Source: Bosea sp. 685 (GTDB lineage: Bacteria; Pseudomonadota; Alphaproteobacteria; Rhizobiales; Beijerinckiaceae). Taken from it: a stretch of 64,000 bases of DNA. Positions 1 through 7,587 of the stretch are shown piece after piece; the first letter of the stretch is position 1; every line of letters begins with the position of its first letter. The stretch covers positions 5,518,001-5,582,000 of the forward strand of contig NZ_CP134779.1 in NCBI RefSeq assembly GCF_031884435.1, given 5' to 3'. A program made the position numbers and the translations under genes. A model generated the notes under the pieces. It saw nothing but the letters and a program-made list of their open reading frames with translations. It searched no databases and was not told where the DNA came from.

Positions 1-24
1 CGCTTGCCGGAGAGGTTCAGGAAT

Positions 25-60
25 GGATTCCGGGTCTCCCTCCGGTCGCCCGGGATGACG
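25..60. repeat. REP-like intergenic palindrome
   Basis: Short imperfect palindrome with CCGGG and CCCGG arms followed by ATGACGG, just downstream of the first binding-protein gene. It resembles small extragenic repeats common in Hyphomicrobiales. Positions 1-143 hold nothing else I can support. Confidence 0.4.
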
Positions 61-143
61 GCGTGGGTTTTTAAGCTGCAAGCCTGCAAGACTGGTCCGG
101 CAATCCAATCACGACCCAAAATCACGGCGTCAGCACCACCCGC

Positions 144-1700
144 TCAAACGCTCGTGAAACGGTCGAGCTGCCAGTCGAGCGCACCGGGCAGATAGGCCGG
201 CTTCACCGAGGCGCGGCGCACGGCGAAGGCGACGTCGTTGGTGAGCCAGACGAAGGCGGCCGACTTGTCCATTTCCTGCTGCGCCTTGATGACGATCGCG
301 GCGCGCTTGGCCGGATCGGATTCGACGATCGCCTCCTGATAGAGCCTGTCGAATTCGGGGCTGTTGAAGCGCTGCCAGTTCCAGGTGCCGATCTGGCTGG
401 AGACGAACCACTGCATCAGGAAGTTGGGGTCGAGCTTGCCGTTGAAGCGCATCATGAACAGATCGAGGTTCTTGCCGGCATCGCCCTTGCCGGCATCCCA
501 ATAGGTGCCGCCTTCCTGGACATCGAGCTCGGCGGTGATGCCGACCTCCTTCAGCAGCGCCTGCGCCACCAGCGCCATGGTCTGGTAGGATGGCTGGTTG
601 AGGATGGTGATGCGGGTCTTGATCGCGGTCTGGCCAGCTTCCGCCAGGAGCTTCTTGGCTTCAATGACATTGCGCTTGTAGACCGGCGCCTCAGTCCAGG
701 CGCCGAGGATCGGCTGCATGACCAGCGTGTTCAGTCGCGGCGCCTTGCCGTTGAAGCCAGCGAGCAGCATCTGGTCGACATCGAGCGCGAGCCTGACCGC
801 CTGGCGCACGCGCAGATCGGTGAAGGGCGGCTTCTCCATGTTGATGCCGAGCCAGACATAGGCCAGCCCCGGCGACTGATCGACGACGATGCCTTGCGCC
901 GAGCGCATCGGCTCGGCAATGGCCGGCGGCAACACCGCGAAATCGAGCTCGCCCGAGCGCAGCGCCAATTCCGCCGTCTTCGGATCCTGGATGAAGTTGA
1001 CCTTGATCTCCTCGAAGGTCGGCTTTGCTCCCGAATAGGCCGGGTTGCGCTTCAGCACGGCACCGCGCTGCTTTTCGACCGAGACGACCTGATAGGGCCC
1101 CGAGCCGACCGGCTTGGTATTGTGCTCGACGCCGCGCGCCAGCACCGCCTTCTTCGAGACGATGCAGCCCGAGGCATCGGCGATCGCGATCGCGAGCAGG
1201 CCGGCATTGGGCTGCGAGAGGTTGATCTTGCCGGTATATGTGCCGGTGACCTCGACGCCGGTCAGGCCGGTCCAGTCGCCTTTATAGGGCGAGATCTTGC
1301 CATCGACGGGTGCAACCGCGAAGCGCTCGAAGGAGAATTTCACGTCCTCGGCGGTCATCTCGCCGAAACCGTCGGTGAACATCTGCCCGGGCTTGAGCGT
1401 GAACTCGATCAGGGTCGGGCTGACCTGCTTCAGCTCGGCTGCGGCATCGAGCTCCGTCTCGACCGAACCGTCCTTCTGCTTGATCAGGCGCTGATAGACG
1501 CAACGGATGACATTGGCGTCATGCGGGCCGCCGCGGAAGGCGGGATCGAGCACGGTGATGTCGCGCTCGATGCGCACCGCGATGCTGGTCTTGGCCTGCG
1601 CCAGGGCCGGCAGCGCGCCGAGCAGAGGGCTCGCAGCGGCGGCGACCGAGCCCGCCACGAAGGCGCGCCGGGACACGCTGAGCTCCAGATCGTTCTGCAT
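144..1700 (-). CDS. ABC transporter substrate-binding protein, family 5 (peptide type)
   Basis: Periplasmic solute-binding protein of about 518 residues, the usual size for DppA/OppA-like family 5 proteins that deliver peptides or similar solutes to an ABC permease. The N-terminus has a twin-arginine-type export signal (SRRAFVAG, then a hydrophobic stretch ending PALAQA). Family features include DGFGEMTAEDVKFSFERF, GSGPYQVV and VRQAVRLALDVDQM. Two ATGs stand in tandem; I chose the second (1700) because the AGGAG upstream is then 7 bases away. No permease or ATPase gene is adjacent on this strand, so it is an orphan binding protein or works with another system in trans. It is divergent from the ammonia-lyase homologue. 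The ligand cannot be read from sequence. Confidence 0.9.
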   Translation of the reverse strand: MQNDLELSVSRRAFVAGSVAAAASPLLGALPALAQAKTSIAVRIERDITVLDPAFRGGPHDANVIRCVYQRLIKQKDGSVETELDAAAELKQVSPTLIEFTLKPGQMFTDGFGEMTAEDVKFSFERFAVAPVDGKISPYKGDWTGLTGVEVTGTYTGKINLSQPNAGLLAIAIADASGCIVSKKAVLARGVEHNTKPVGSGPYQVVSVEKQRGAVLKRNPAYSGAKPTFEEIKVNFIQDPKTAELALRSGELDFAVLPPAIAEPMRSAQGIVVDQSPGLAYVWLGINMEKPPFTDLRVRQAVRLALDVDQMLLAGFNGKAPRLNTLVMQPILGAWTEAPVYKRNVIEAKKLLAEAGQTAIKTRITILNQPSYQTMALVAQALLKEVGITAELDVQEGGTYWDAGKGDAGKNLDLFMMRFNGKLDPNFLMQWFVSSQIGTWNWQRFNSPEFDRLYQEAIVESDPAKRAAIVIKAQQEMDKSAAFVWLTNDVAFAVRRASVKPAYLPGALDWQLDRFTSV

Positions 1701-1977
1701 CATCGCTCTCCTCTGTCCATCCGATCTTCAGACGGCGTCCGTCGTCAAACGAGCGAGCGGCCGGGAAGATCCCCTTGCCGCCATCGTCAGCCGGATCGAG
1801 GTGTGAGGTAAGGGGCTGCGCTGCCAGTTCTGTCAGCAATCGCAACGGCAGTGCTCACATCTTCGCGCCTTTGGCGGGTGAGAGGCCTGTTGCGCGGCCG
1901 TCGAGGCTGCGGCTACCGTTCCAGCTCAAGCGCCGCCGGCGCCGCATCCCACCGCCTGCACATCGCAAGGTATCGAC

Positions 1978-1981
1978 GGAG
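1978..1981 (+). promoter_or_regulatory. Shine-Dalgarno deciding the GTG start of the lyase homologue
   Basis: GGAG ten bases before GTG at 1992. The open frame reaches back to 1851, but residues there are low-complexity and Arg/Ser-rich and do not resemble the family. Starting at 1992 gives 517 residues and puts the conserved N-terminal tyrosine at residue 54, near its place in histidine ammonia-lyases (Tyr53). The 1701-1991 spacer presumably holds both divergent promoters; I could not pick out convincing boxes. Confidence 0.5.
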
Positions 1982-1991
1982 ATCTTTCAGC

Positions 1992-3545
1992 GTGAGCGAA
2001 TTCCTTCTGGGCGCCGCACCGGTCGGGCTCGGCTTCATCATGGCCGCCAGCCGCCCCGGCACGACGGTCGCGCTTGCGCCTGAAGCGCGCGACAAGGTGG
2101 TCGCGGCGCGCAAGGTGGTGGAGCGCTATGCCCAAGGCGACGCGCCGATCTACGGGCTCAACACCGGGCTCGGCGGCAATGTCGCCTTCCGCCTGGACAA
2201 GGCGCAGATCGAGGCCTTCCAGGTCCAGATGGTGCGCGGGCGCTGCATCGGCATGGGCGAGCCGTTTCCCGAGGCGACGGCGCGCGCGATGTGGCTGTGC
2301 CGCCTGATCGGCCTCGCCCAGGGCGGCTCGGGCATCTCCCCTCCCGTGCTCGACACGATGGTGGCGATGTTCAATGCCGGGCTGACGCCGGTCATTCCCG
2401 GGCGTGGCTCGATCGGCGCCGGCGATCTCGGGCTCTGCGCCCATCTCGGCGCGGCGGTGATCGGGCTCGGCGAGATCTTCGTGAAGGGTGAAAAGCGGCC
2501 CGCCATGGAGGCGCTCACTTCGGCCGGGCTGCAGCCGGCGACGCTCGCCGCCAAGGACGGGCTCGCGATCCTGAATGCGAGCGCGGTCAGTTGCGGCCAC
2601 GCCGCCAAGGTGCTGGCCGAGCTCTCCGACATCCTGTTCGCCTCCGTCGCGATCGCAGGGCTGACGGATGAGGGCTATGCCGCCAATCCGCAGATCTTCG
2701 ACGCCAGGCTCGCAGCCGCGCGGCCGGCCGGAGGCCAGGAGCGGGCGACGGCGATGTTCCGCGCGGTTCTCGCGGGCAGCTATCTCCATGACGAAGGCGC
2801 GGCCCGCTCGATCCAGGACGCGCTCTCCTTCCGCGTGCTCGCGCAGATCTACGGGCCGGCGCTGACGAGCTTCGAGACGGCGGTCGAGAGCGTCGAAACC
2901 GAAATCAACGCGGCAGCCGACAATCCGCTGGTCATGACCGATGACGATTTGATCCTGTCCACAGCGAATTTCCATACGCCGGCGATCGCGCTGGCTTTCG
3001 ACACGATGGCGATCGTCAACACGCATCTGGCGACAGCCTCGGCCTACCGCACCATCAAGATGATGAACCATCATCTCTCCGGCCTGCCGAAATATCTCTC
3101 GCCGATCGGCGGCGCCTCGAACGGCTACAACTCGCTGCAGAAGACCGCCTCCTATCTGCATGGCGAGATCCGCCTCAAGGCAGCGCCCGCGAGCTGCGAC
3201 GCGCTGCCGGTCTCGGAGAGCGTAGAGGACCATGCGCCGCAGACGGCATTGACGGTCCGCAAGCTGGAGGAGCAGCTCGTGCCCCTGCGCATGCTGTTTG
3301 CGATCGAGGCCGTGGTCGCGGCCCAGGCCGTCGATATCGGCAAGCGGCCCCGGCTCGCCCCCGCTACCAGCGTGCTCTACCAGGCGATCCGCGAGAGCGT
3401 GCCGATGCTGGTCGAGGATCGCGAGACCGGCCCGGATGCGATGAAGGCGCTGGCCGTGATCGCGCAGCCCGCCTTCATCGCCGCTCTGCGCAGAGCGATG
3501 CCGGCGGATGCGACGGGCGCCTTCGCATTGTCGCGAAAGGGCTGA
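1992..3545 (+). CDS. HAL/PAL-family aromatic amino acid lyase homologue lacking the MIO serine
   Basis: Full-length member (517 residues) of the histidine/phenylalanine ammonia-lyase superfamily. Conserved landmarks are YGLNTGLGGN (residue 54 onward), AAKDGLAILNAS, EINAAADNPL, ANFHTPAIALAFD, LSGLPKYLSP, SNGYNSLQKTA and VSESVEDHAPQ. In active enzymes an Ala-Ser-Gly triad in GSVGASGDLAP cyclises to the MIO electrophile. Here the segment reads GSIGAGDLGLCAH (Ala143-Gly144, bases 2409-2426), so the serine is absent by an exact one-codon deletion. The DPYSLRC motif is DALSFRV, so the second catalytic tyrosine (Tyr280 in the Pseudomonas enzyme) is leucine. The first tyrosine, the arginine and the late glutamate are kept. 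Normal MIO-dependent deamination therefore looks impossible; it may be a diverged enzyme or a binding protein. It lies between two peptide-binding-protein genes. Confidence 0.85.
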   Translation: MSEFLLGAAPVGLGFIMAASRPGTTVALAPEARDKVVAARKVVERYAQGDAPIYGLNTGLGGNVAFRLDKAQIEAFQVQMVRGRCIGMGEPFPEATARAMWLCRLIGLAQGGSGISPPVLDTMVAMFNAGLTPVIPGRGSIGAGDLGLCAHLGAAVIGLGEIFVKGEKRPAMEALTSAGLQPATLAAKDGLAILNASAVSCGHAAKVLAELSDILFASVAIAGLTDEGYAANPQIFDARLAAARPAGGQERATAMFRAVLAGSYLHDEGAARSIQDALSFRVLAQIYGPALTSFETAVESVETEINAAADNPLVMTDDDLILSTANFHTPAIALAFDTMAIVNTHLATASAYRTIKMMNHHLSGLPKYLSPIGGASNGYNSLQKTASYLHGEIRLKAAPASCDALPVSESVEDHAPQTALTVRKLEEQLVPLRMLFAIEAVVAAQAVDIGKRPRLAPATSVLYQAIRESVPMLVEDRETGPDAMKALAVIAQPAFIAALRRAMPADATGAFALSRKG

Positions 3546-3890
3546 CGGCGGACGCCTTGCGGCATCGTTCCTGCTTTCCTGCCTGCATTGCGGCAAAAAT
3601 GGACAGGGACGACAGCACCTGCACCGCAGCGGGCAGAAACGCGTTGCCACTGCCTGCAAAGGCCGCTCGGGCGGCTATCGCTGGCATAGGCACAGGCTAT
3701 TGGACGATCGCCGCGCTGCCTCGTTATCGTTCCCTTGCGAGCTGCGCGGTGGAGGCCATCGGCGGGAGAATATCGGGCAGCGGCTCCGGCCCTGTGCGGC
3801 ACGACCAAGCTATGATCTAGTTCGAGGCGGGGCGGATCGCGAAAAAGATGCGACCGACGATTAAGACAGTCGAGGCAGTGGGAGACGATG
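3546..3890. other. Intergenic spacer, no gene seen
   Basis: About 345 bases between the lyase homologue and the next binding-protein gene. No frame has coding character, a family motif or a good ribosome site until GGAG at 3881. It probably carries the promoter of the transport operon, but I could not identify -35/-10 boxes. No strong terminator hairpin follows the lyase gene. Confidence 0.5.
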
Positions 3891-5468
3891 ATGACGAGTT
3901 CAGCATTCCGCCGGCATCTTGCCGTGACGACCGCGCTGGCAGCCTTCGCGCTGGCGCCGTCCATGGCGCCGGCGCAGACGCCCAAGACGGGCGGCAGCAT
4001 CCATGTCGTGGTGCAGCCGGAACCGCCGATGCTGATGCAGGGGCTGAACCAGAACGGCCCGACCAACATGGTCGCGGGCAACATCTACGAATCGCTGCTG
4101 CGCTATGACGAGAAGCTCCAGCCGCAGCCTTCGCTGGCCAAGAGCTGGGAGATCTCGCCGGACTCCAAGGTTTATACCTTCAAGCTCCAGGACGGCGTGA
4201 CCTGGCATGACGGCAAGCCCTTCACCGCCGACGATGTGGTGTTCTCGCTCGACAAATTCCTGCGCGAGGTGCATCCGCGCTGGCGCCCGATCGCCAACGG
4301 CCAGGTCGAGAAGGTCGAGAAGATCGACGACCTCACCGTCAAGATCACGCTGAAGCAACCCTTCGGCCCGCTGATCCTGTCGCAGGAGGTCGGCGGCGCG
4401 CCGATGATCCCCAAGCACATCTATGACGGCACGGATTACCGCGCCAACCCTGCCAACAACACGCCGATCGGCACCGGACCGTTCAAGTTCAAGGAGTGGA
4501 AGAAGGGCTCCTATATCCACCTCGTCAAGAATGAGAACTACTGGCAGAAGGGCAAGCCGAACCTCGACGAGATCTATTGGGAGATCATCCCCGATGCGGC
4601 CGCCCGCGCCGTCGCCTACGAGACCGGCAAGATCGATGTGCTGACCGGCGGCTCGGTCGATGTCTACGACGTCGCCCGCCTCTCCAAGCTGCCCAATAGC
4701 TGCGTCACCACCAAGGGCTGGGAGATGTTTGCGCCCCATGCCTGGCTGACGCCCAACATCGCCAAGGGCGGCCCGCTCGCCAACAAGCAGTTCCGCCAGG
4801 GCATGATGTTCGCGATCGACCGCGAATTCGGCAAGGACGTGGTCTGGGGCGGGCTCGGCAAGATCCCGACCGGGCCGGTCTCGTCGAAGACAAAGTTCTA
4901 TTCAGCCGACGTGCCCAAATATGCCTACGACGTCGCCAAGGCGAAGGAGCTGATCAAGGCGTCGGGCTACAAGGGCGAACCGATCAAGCTGCTCGCCCTG
5001 CCCTATGGCGAGGTCTGGAGCCGCTGGGCCGAGGCGATCAAGCAGAACCTGACCGATGCCGGAGTCAACGTCTCGATCGAGACCACCGACGTGCCGGGCT
5101 GGACCCAGAAGGCCAGCAACGGCGATTTCGACATGACTTTCAACTATCTCTACCAGCTCGGCGATCCGGCGACGGGCGTGGCGCGCAACTACATCTCGAC
5201 CAACATCGTCAAGGGTAACCCCTTCGGCAACCAGGGCGCCTATGTGAACCCGGAGGTCGACAAGCTCTTCGCCGACGCCGCGATCGCGCCTTCGGACGCC
5301 GCTCGACAGGAACTTTACACGAAAGTGCAGAAGATCCTCGCCGACGACGTGCCCGTGCTCTGGCAGCTCGAGATGGATTTCCCGACGATCTATCGCTGCA
5401 ACGTCAAGAACCTCGTCAACACCGCGATCGGCGTGAATGACGGCTTCCGGGATGCGTGGAAGGAGTGA
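3891..5468 (+). CDS. ABC transporter substrate-binding protein, family 5 (peptide type)
   Basis: Periplasmic binding protein of about 525 residues and first gene of a five-gene transport operon. A Sec-type signal peptide (LAVTTALAAFALAPSMAPAQ) precedes the mature domain. Family 5 hallmarks are DGVTWHDGKPFTADDVVFSLDK read in parts, PIGTGPFKFKEW, KNENYWQKGKPNLDEI and FRQGMMFAIDRE. Of two adjacent ATGs, the second (3891) has the better spacing from GGAG at 3881-3884. The stop codon is built into a 26-base perfect palindrome that could form a hairpin before the permease genes, a layout often associated with higher expression of the binding protein than of the membrane parts. Ligand unknown; peptides or opine-like compounds are usual for the family. 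Confidence 0.92.
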   Translation: MTSSAFRRHLAVTTALAAFALAPSMAPAQTPKTGGSIHVVVQPEPPMLMQGLNQNGPTNMVAGNIYESLLRYDEKLQPQPSLAKSWEISPDSKVYTFKLQDGVTWHDGKPFTADDVVFSLDKFLREVHPRWRPIANGQVEKVEKIDDLTVKITLKQPFGPLILSQEVGGAPMIPKHIYDGTDYRANPANNTPIGTGPFKFKEWKKGSYIHLVKNENYWQKGKPNLDEIYWEIIPDAAARAVAYETGKIDVLTGGSVDVYDVARLSKLPNSCVTTKGWEMFAPHAWLTPNIAKGGPLANKQFRQGMMFAIDREFGKDVVWGGLGKIPTGPVSSKTKFYSADVPKYAYDVAKAKELIKASGYKGEPIKLLALPYGEVWSRWAEAIKQNLTDAGVNVSIETTDVPGWTQKASNGDFDMTFNYLYQLGDPATGVARNYISTNIVKGNPFGNQGAYVNPEVDKLFADAAIAPSDAARQELYTKVQKILADDVPVLWQLEMDFPTIYRCNVKNLVNTAIGVNDGFRDAWKE

Positions 5469-5491
5469 CACGATCCGTACGGATCGTGTCA
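5466..5491. repeat. 26-bp perfect palindrome overlapping a stop codon
   Basis: A perfect inverted repeat centred between 5478 and 5479, with half-site TGACACGATCCGT; its first three bases are the TGA of the binding-protein gene. There is no T-run, so it is not a typical intrinsic terminator. It could stabilise the upstream message or be a protein-binding site. The following bases to 5633 include a REP-like stretch (TCATCCCGGACGCC, then GCGCAGCGGCGATCC). Confidence 0.6.
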
Positions 5492-5633
5492 TCCCGGACG
5501 CCGCGCAGCGGCGATCCCTCGCATGCAGAGTGAGGCTCCAAGCCGTGCTCTTTCCCGGTGACGGTCCCGTGTCAGCGCAGCGGCACTTCGCGCCGCAGCG
5601 CGCACGGGATGGCACGCTTCGCGAAAGCCTTGA

Positions 5634-6611
5634 ATGAACCTCCTCCACTTCCTCTCCGGCCGATTGGTGAAGGGCGTTCTCGTGCTCTTCGCCATCGCCG
5701 TGCTGAACTTCTTCCTGATCCGCGCAGCACCGGGCGACCCGGCGCAAGTGCTCGCGGGCGAAGCGGGCGCGGCCGACGCCCAGTTGCTCGAACAGCTGCG
5801 CCAGCGCTTCGGGCTGAACGAGCCGATCACGACGCAGCTCTGGATCTACATCAAGGGCTACATGACCTTCGATCTCGGCTTCAGCTATCGCCAGCAGCAG
5901 CCGGTGCTCAGCCTCGTGCTCGACCGCTTACCCGCGACGCTGCTGCTGACAGGAGCGGCTTTCGTCGTCTCGCTCGGGCTCGGCATCGTCATGGGCGCGC
6001 TGGCCGCAAGGCGAGCCGGGCGCTGGTCGGACAGCCTGATCACCACGCTGTCCCTCGTCTTCTACGCGACGCCGCTGTTCTGGATCGCGTTGATGAGCCA
6101 GATCGTCTTCTCCCTGAAGCTCGGCCTCGTGCCCAATGTGGGGTACGAGACGATCGGCGCGAATTACACCGGGCTGGCGCGGGCACTCGACATCGGCCAC
6201 CACCTGATACTGCCGGCGCTGACGCTCGGCCTATTCTTCACCGCGCTCTATGCCCGGATGATGCGCGCCTCGATGCTCGAGGTCGCCGGGGCCGATTTCG
6301 TCAAGACGGCACGCGCCAAGGGCCTCTCGCCAGGCATCGTCTCGCGGCGGCATGTCGCGCGCAACGCGATCTTGCCCGTGGTGACGCTGGCGGGATTGCA
6401 GGCCGGGCAGCTCGTCGGCGGGGCGGTGCTGACCGAGACGGTCTTCGCCTGGCCCGGCATCGGCCGGCTGATGTTCGACGCGCTGGTGCAGCGCGACTAT
6501 TCCGTGCTGCTCGGCGTCTTCTTCATGTCCTCGGCCATGGTCGTCGGCTTCAACATCCTGACGGATCTGGTCTACCGCATCGCCGATCCGCGCATCGAGG
6601 CTGCGTCGTGA
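5634..6611 (+). CDS. ABC transporter permease, DppB/OppB type
   Basis: Inner-membrane permease of 325 residues, the first of the two permeases expected in a family 5 peptide importer. The N-terminus (LLHFLSGRLVKGVLVLFAIAV) is the usual first membrane segment, followed by the family's RAAPGDPA motif and roughly six hydrophobic segments. The EAA-type coupling loop is visible as ADFVKTARAKGLSPGIV and RNAILPVVT, which docks the ATPase. The C-terminus VYRIADPRIE is the typical DPR ending. It lies 165 bases behind the binding protein and is followed by a nested-palindrome repeat before its partner permease. Confidence 0.93.
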   Translation: MNLLHFLSGRLVKGVLVLFAIAVLNFFLIRAAPGDPAQVLAGEAGAADAQLLEQLRQRFGLNEPITTQLWIYIKGYMTFDLGFSYRQQQPVLSLVLDRLPATLLLTGAAFVVSLGLGIVMGALAARRAGRWSDSLITTLSLVFYATPLFWIALMSQIVFSLKLGLVPNVGYETIGANYTGLARALDIGHHLILPALTLGLFFTALYARMMRASMLEVAGADFVKTARAKGLSPGIVSRRHVARNAILPVVTLAGLQAGQLVGGAVLTETVFAWPGIGRLMFDALVQRDYSVLLGVFFMSSAMVVGFNILTDLVYRIADPRIEAAS

Positions 6612-6627
6612 GCTGCTTTACCACCTC

Positions 6628-6735
6628 GTCATGGTCGGACTTGTCCCGACCATCCATGTCTTCATTTGCCACGTCTTCGCTTGTCGAATGCCGCGTTCAA
6701 GACGTGGATGCTCGCCACAAGGGCGAGCATGACGG
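6628..6735. repeat. Nested palindromic intercistronic repeat, copy A
   Basis: About 108 bases between the two permease genes. Outer arms (CGTCATG ... CATGACG) enclose two hairpins, ATGGTCGGA/TCCCGACCAT and ATGCTCGCC/GGGCGAGCAT. Related copies lie at 9248-9337 and 15575-15667 in the same orientation. The second hairpin differs from copy B at paired positions (CTCGCC/GGCGAG here, CTCGGC/GCCGAG there), so pairing is conserved despite base change. It ends 15 bases before the next gene. Confidence 0.8.
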
Positions 6736-6750
6736 CGAGGAGACCGCGTC

Positions 6751-7587
6751 ATGAACTTCCTCAAACGCTTCTGCCGCAATCGCGGCGCGGTCCTCGGCCT
6801 TGTCATCCTGCTCGCGGTCGTCGCCTTCGCACTGCTGGCGCCCTCGCTCTATCCGAGCTCGCCCTGGCGCATGGTCGGGCGGCCCTTCATGGCGCCCTTC
6901 GCACTGGAGCGCTTCCCGCTCGGCACCGATACGCTTGGCCGCGACATCGCGGCAGGCATGGTGCATGGGGCGCGCGTCTCGCTGATGATCGGCGTCGTCT
7001 CGACGATCGTCTCGCTGCTGATCGGCGTGCCGCTCGGCGCTGTCGCCGGCTATGCCGGGGGCTTCGTCGACGACGCCCTGATGCGCTTCACCGAATTCTT
7101 CCAGACCATCCCCTCCTTCGCGCTGGCGATCGTGCTGGTCGCGATCCTGCAGCCGCAACTGGGCTCGATCGTGCTCGCCATCGGCGTCGTCTCCTGGCCG
7201 CCGGTGGCGCGGCTGGTGCGCGGCGAGGTGCTCTCGCTCAGGACGCGCGAATATGTCCAGGCCGCCGTCACGATCGGCCAATCGACGCCGCGCATCATCT
7301 TCAGCCAGGTGCTGCCCAACACGGTGGCGCCGATCATCGTGATGGGTTCATTGATGATCGGCTCGGCGATCCTGCTCGAATCCGCCCTCTCCTTCCTGGG
7401 CCTGGGCGACCCCAACCTGATGAGCTGGGGCTATATGGTGGGGGCGGGGCGCACGCGCCTGCTCGACGCCTGGTGGATCAGCTTCTTCCCGGGCTTTGCG
7501 ATCTTCCTCACTGTGCTGGCGCTCAACCTTGCCGGCGAGGGTCTGAACGATGCGCTGAACCCGCGCCTCGCACGAGGCCGCGAATGA
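6751..7587 (+). CDS. ABC transporter permease, DppC/OppC type
   Basis: Second inner-membrane permease of the importer, 278 residues. The N-terminus (FLKRFCRNRGAVLGLVILLAVV) is the cytoplasmic start and first membrane helix typical of DppC, followed by FPLGTDTLGRDIAAGMVHGAR, read in parts, which is the family's GTDxLGRD motif. The coupling loop appears as REYVQAAVTIG and LPNTVAPIIV. The C-terminus has the expected LNLAGEGLNDALNPR ending. Its stop overlaps the start of the ATPase gene (ATGA), so the two are probably translationally coupled. GGCGAGGAG just upstream is a fair ribosome site. Confidence 0.93.
   Translation: MNFLKRFCRNRGAVLGLVILLAVVAFALLAPSLYPSSPWRMVGRPFMAPFALERFPLGTDTLGRDIAAGMVHGARVSLMIGVVSTIVSLLIGVPLGAVAGYAGGFVDDALMRFTEFFQTIPSFALAIVLVAILQPQLGSIVLAIGVVSWPPVARLVRGEVLSLRTREYVQAAVTIGQSTPRIIFSQVLPNTVAPIIVMGSLMIGSAILLESALSFLGLGDPNLMSWGYMVGAGRTRLLDAWWISFFPGFAIFLTVLALNLAGEGLNDALNPRLARGRE

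Noticed and set aside
2409..2426. Loss of the MIO serine as a sequencing error
   Set aside because: The change is an exact in-frame codon loss with flanking residues well aligned, and it comes with a second active-site change (Tyr to Leu) further on. Divergence is therefore more likely, although only reads or relatives can prove it.
1926..3659. 577-codon minus-strand frame opposite the ammonia-lyase homologue
   Set aside because: Arg/Gly/Asp-rich shadow with no family features; the plus strand has unmistakable family motifs.
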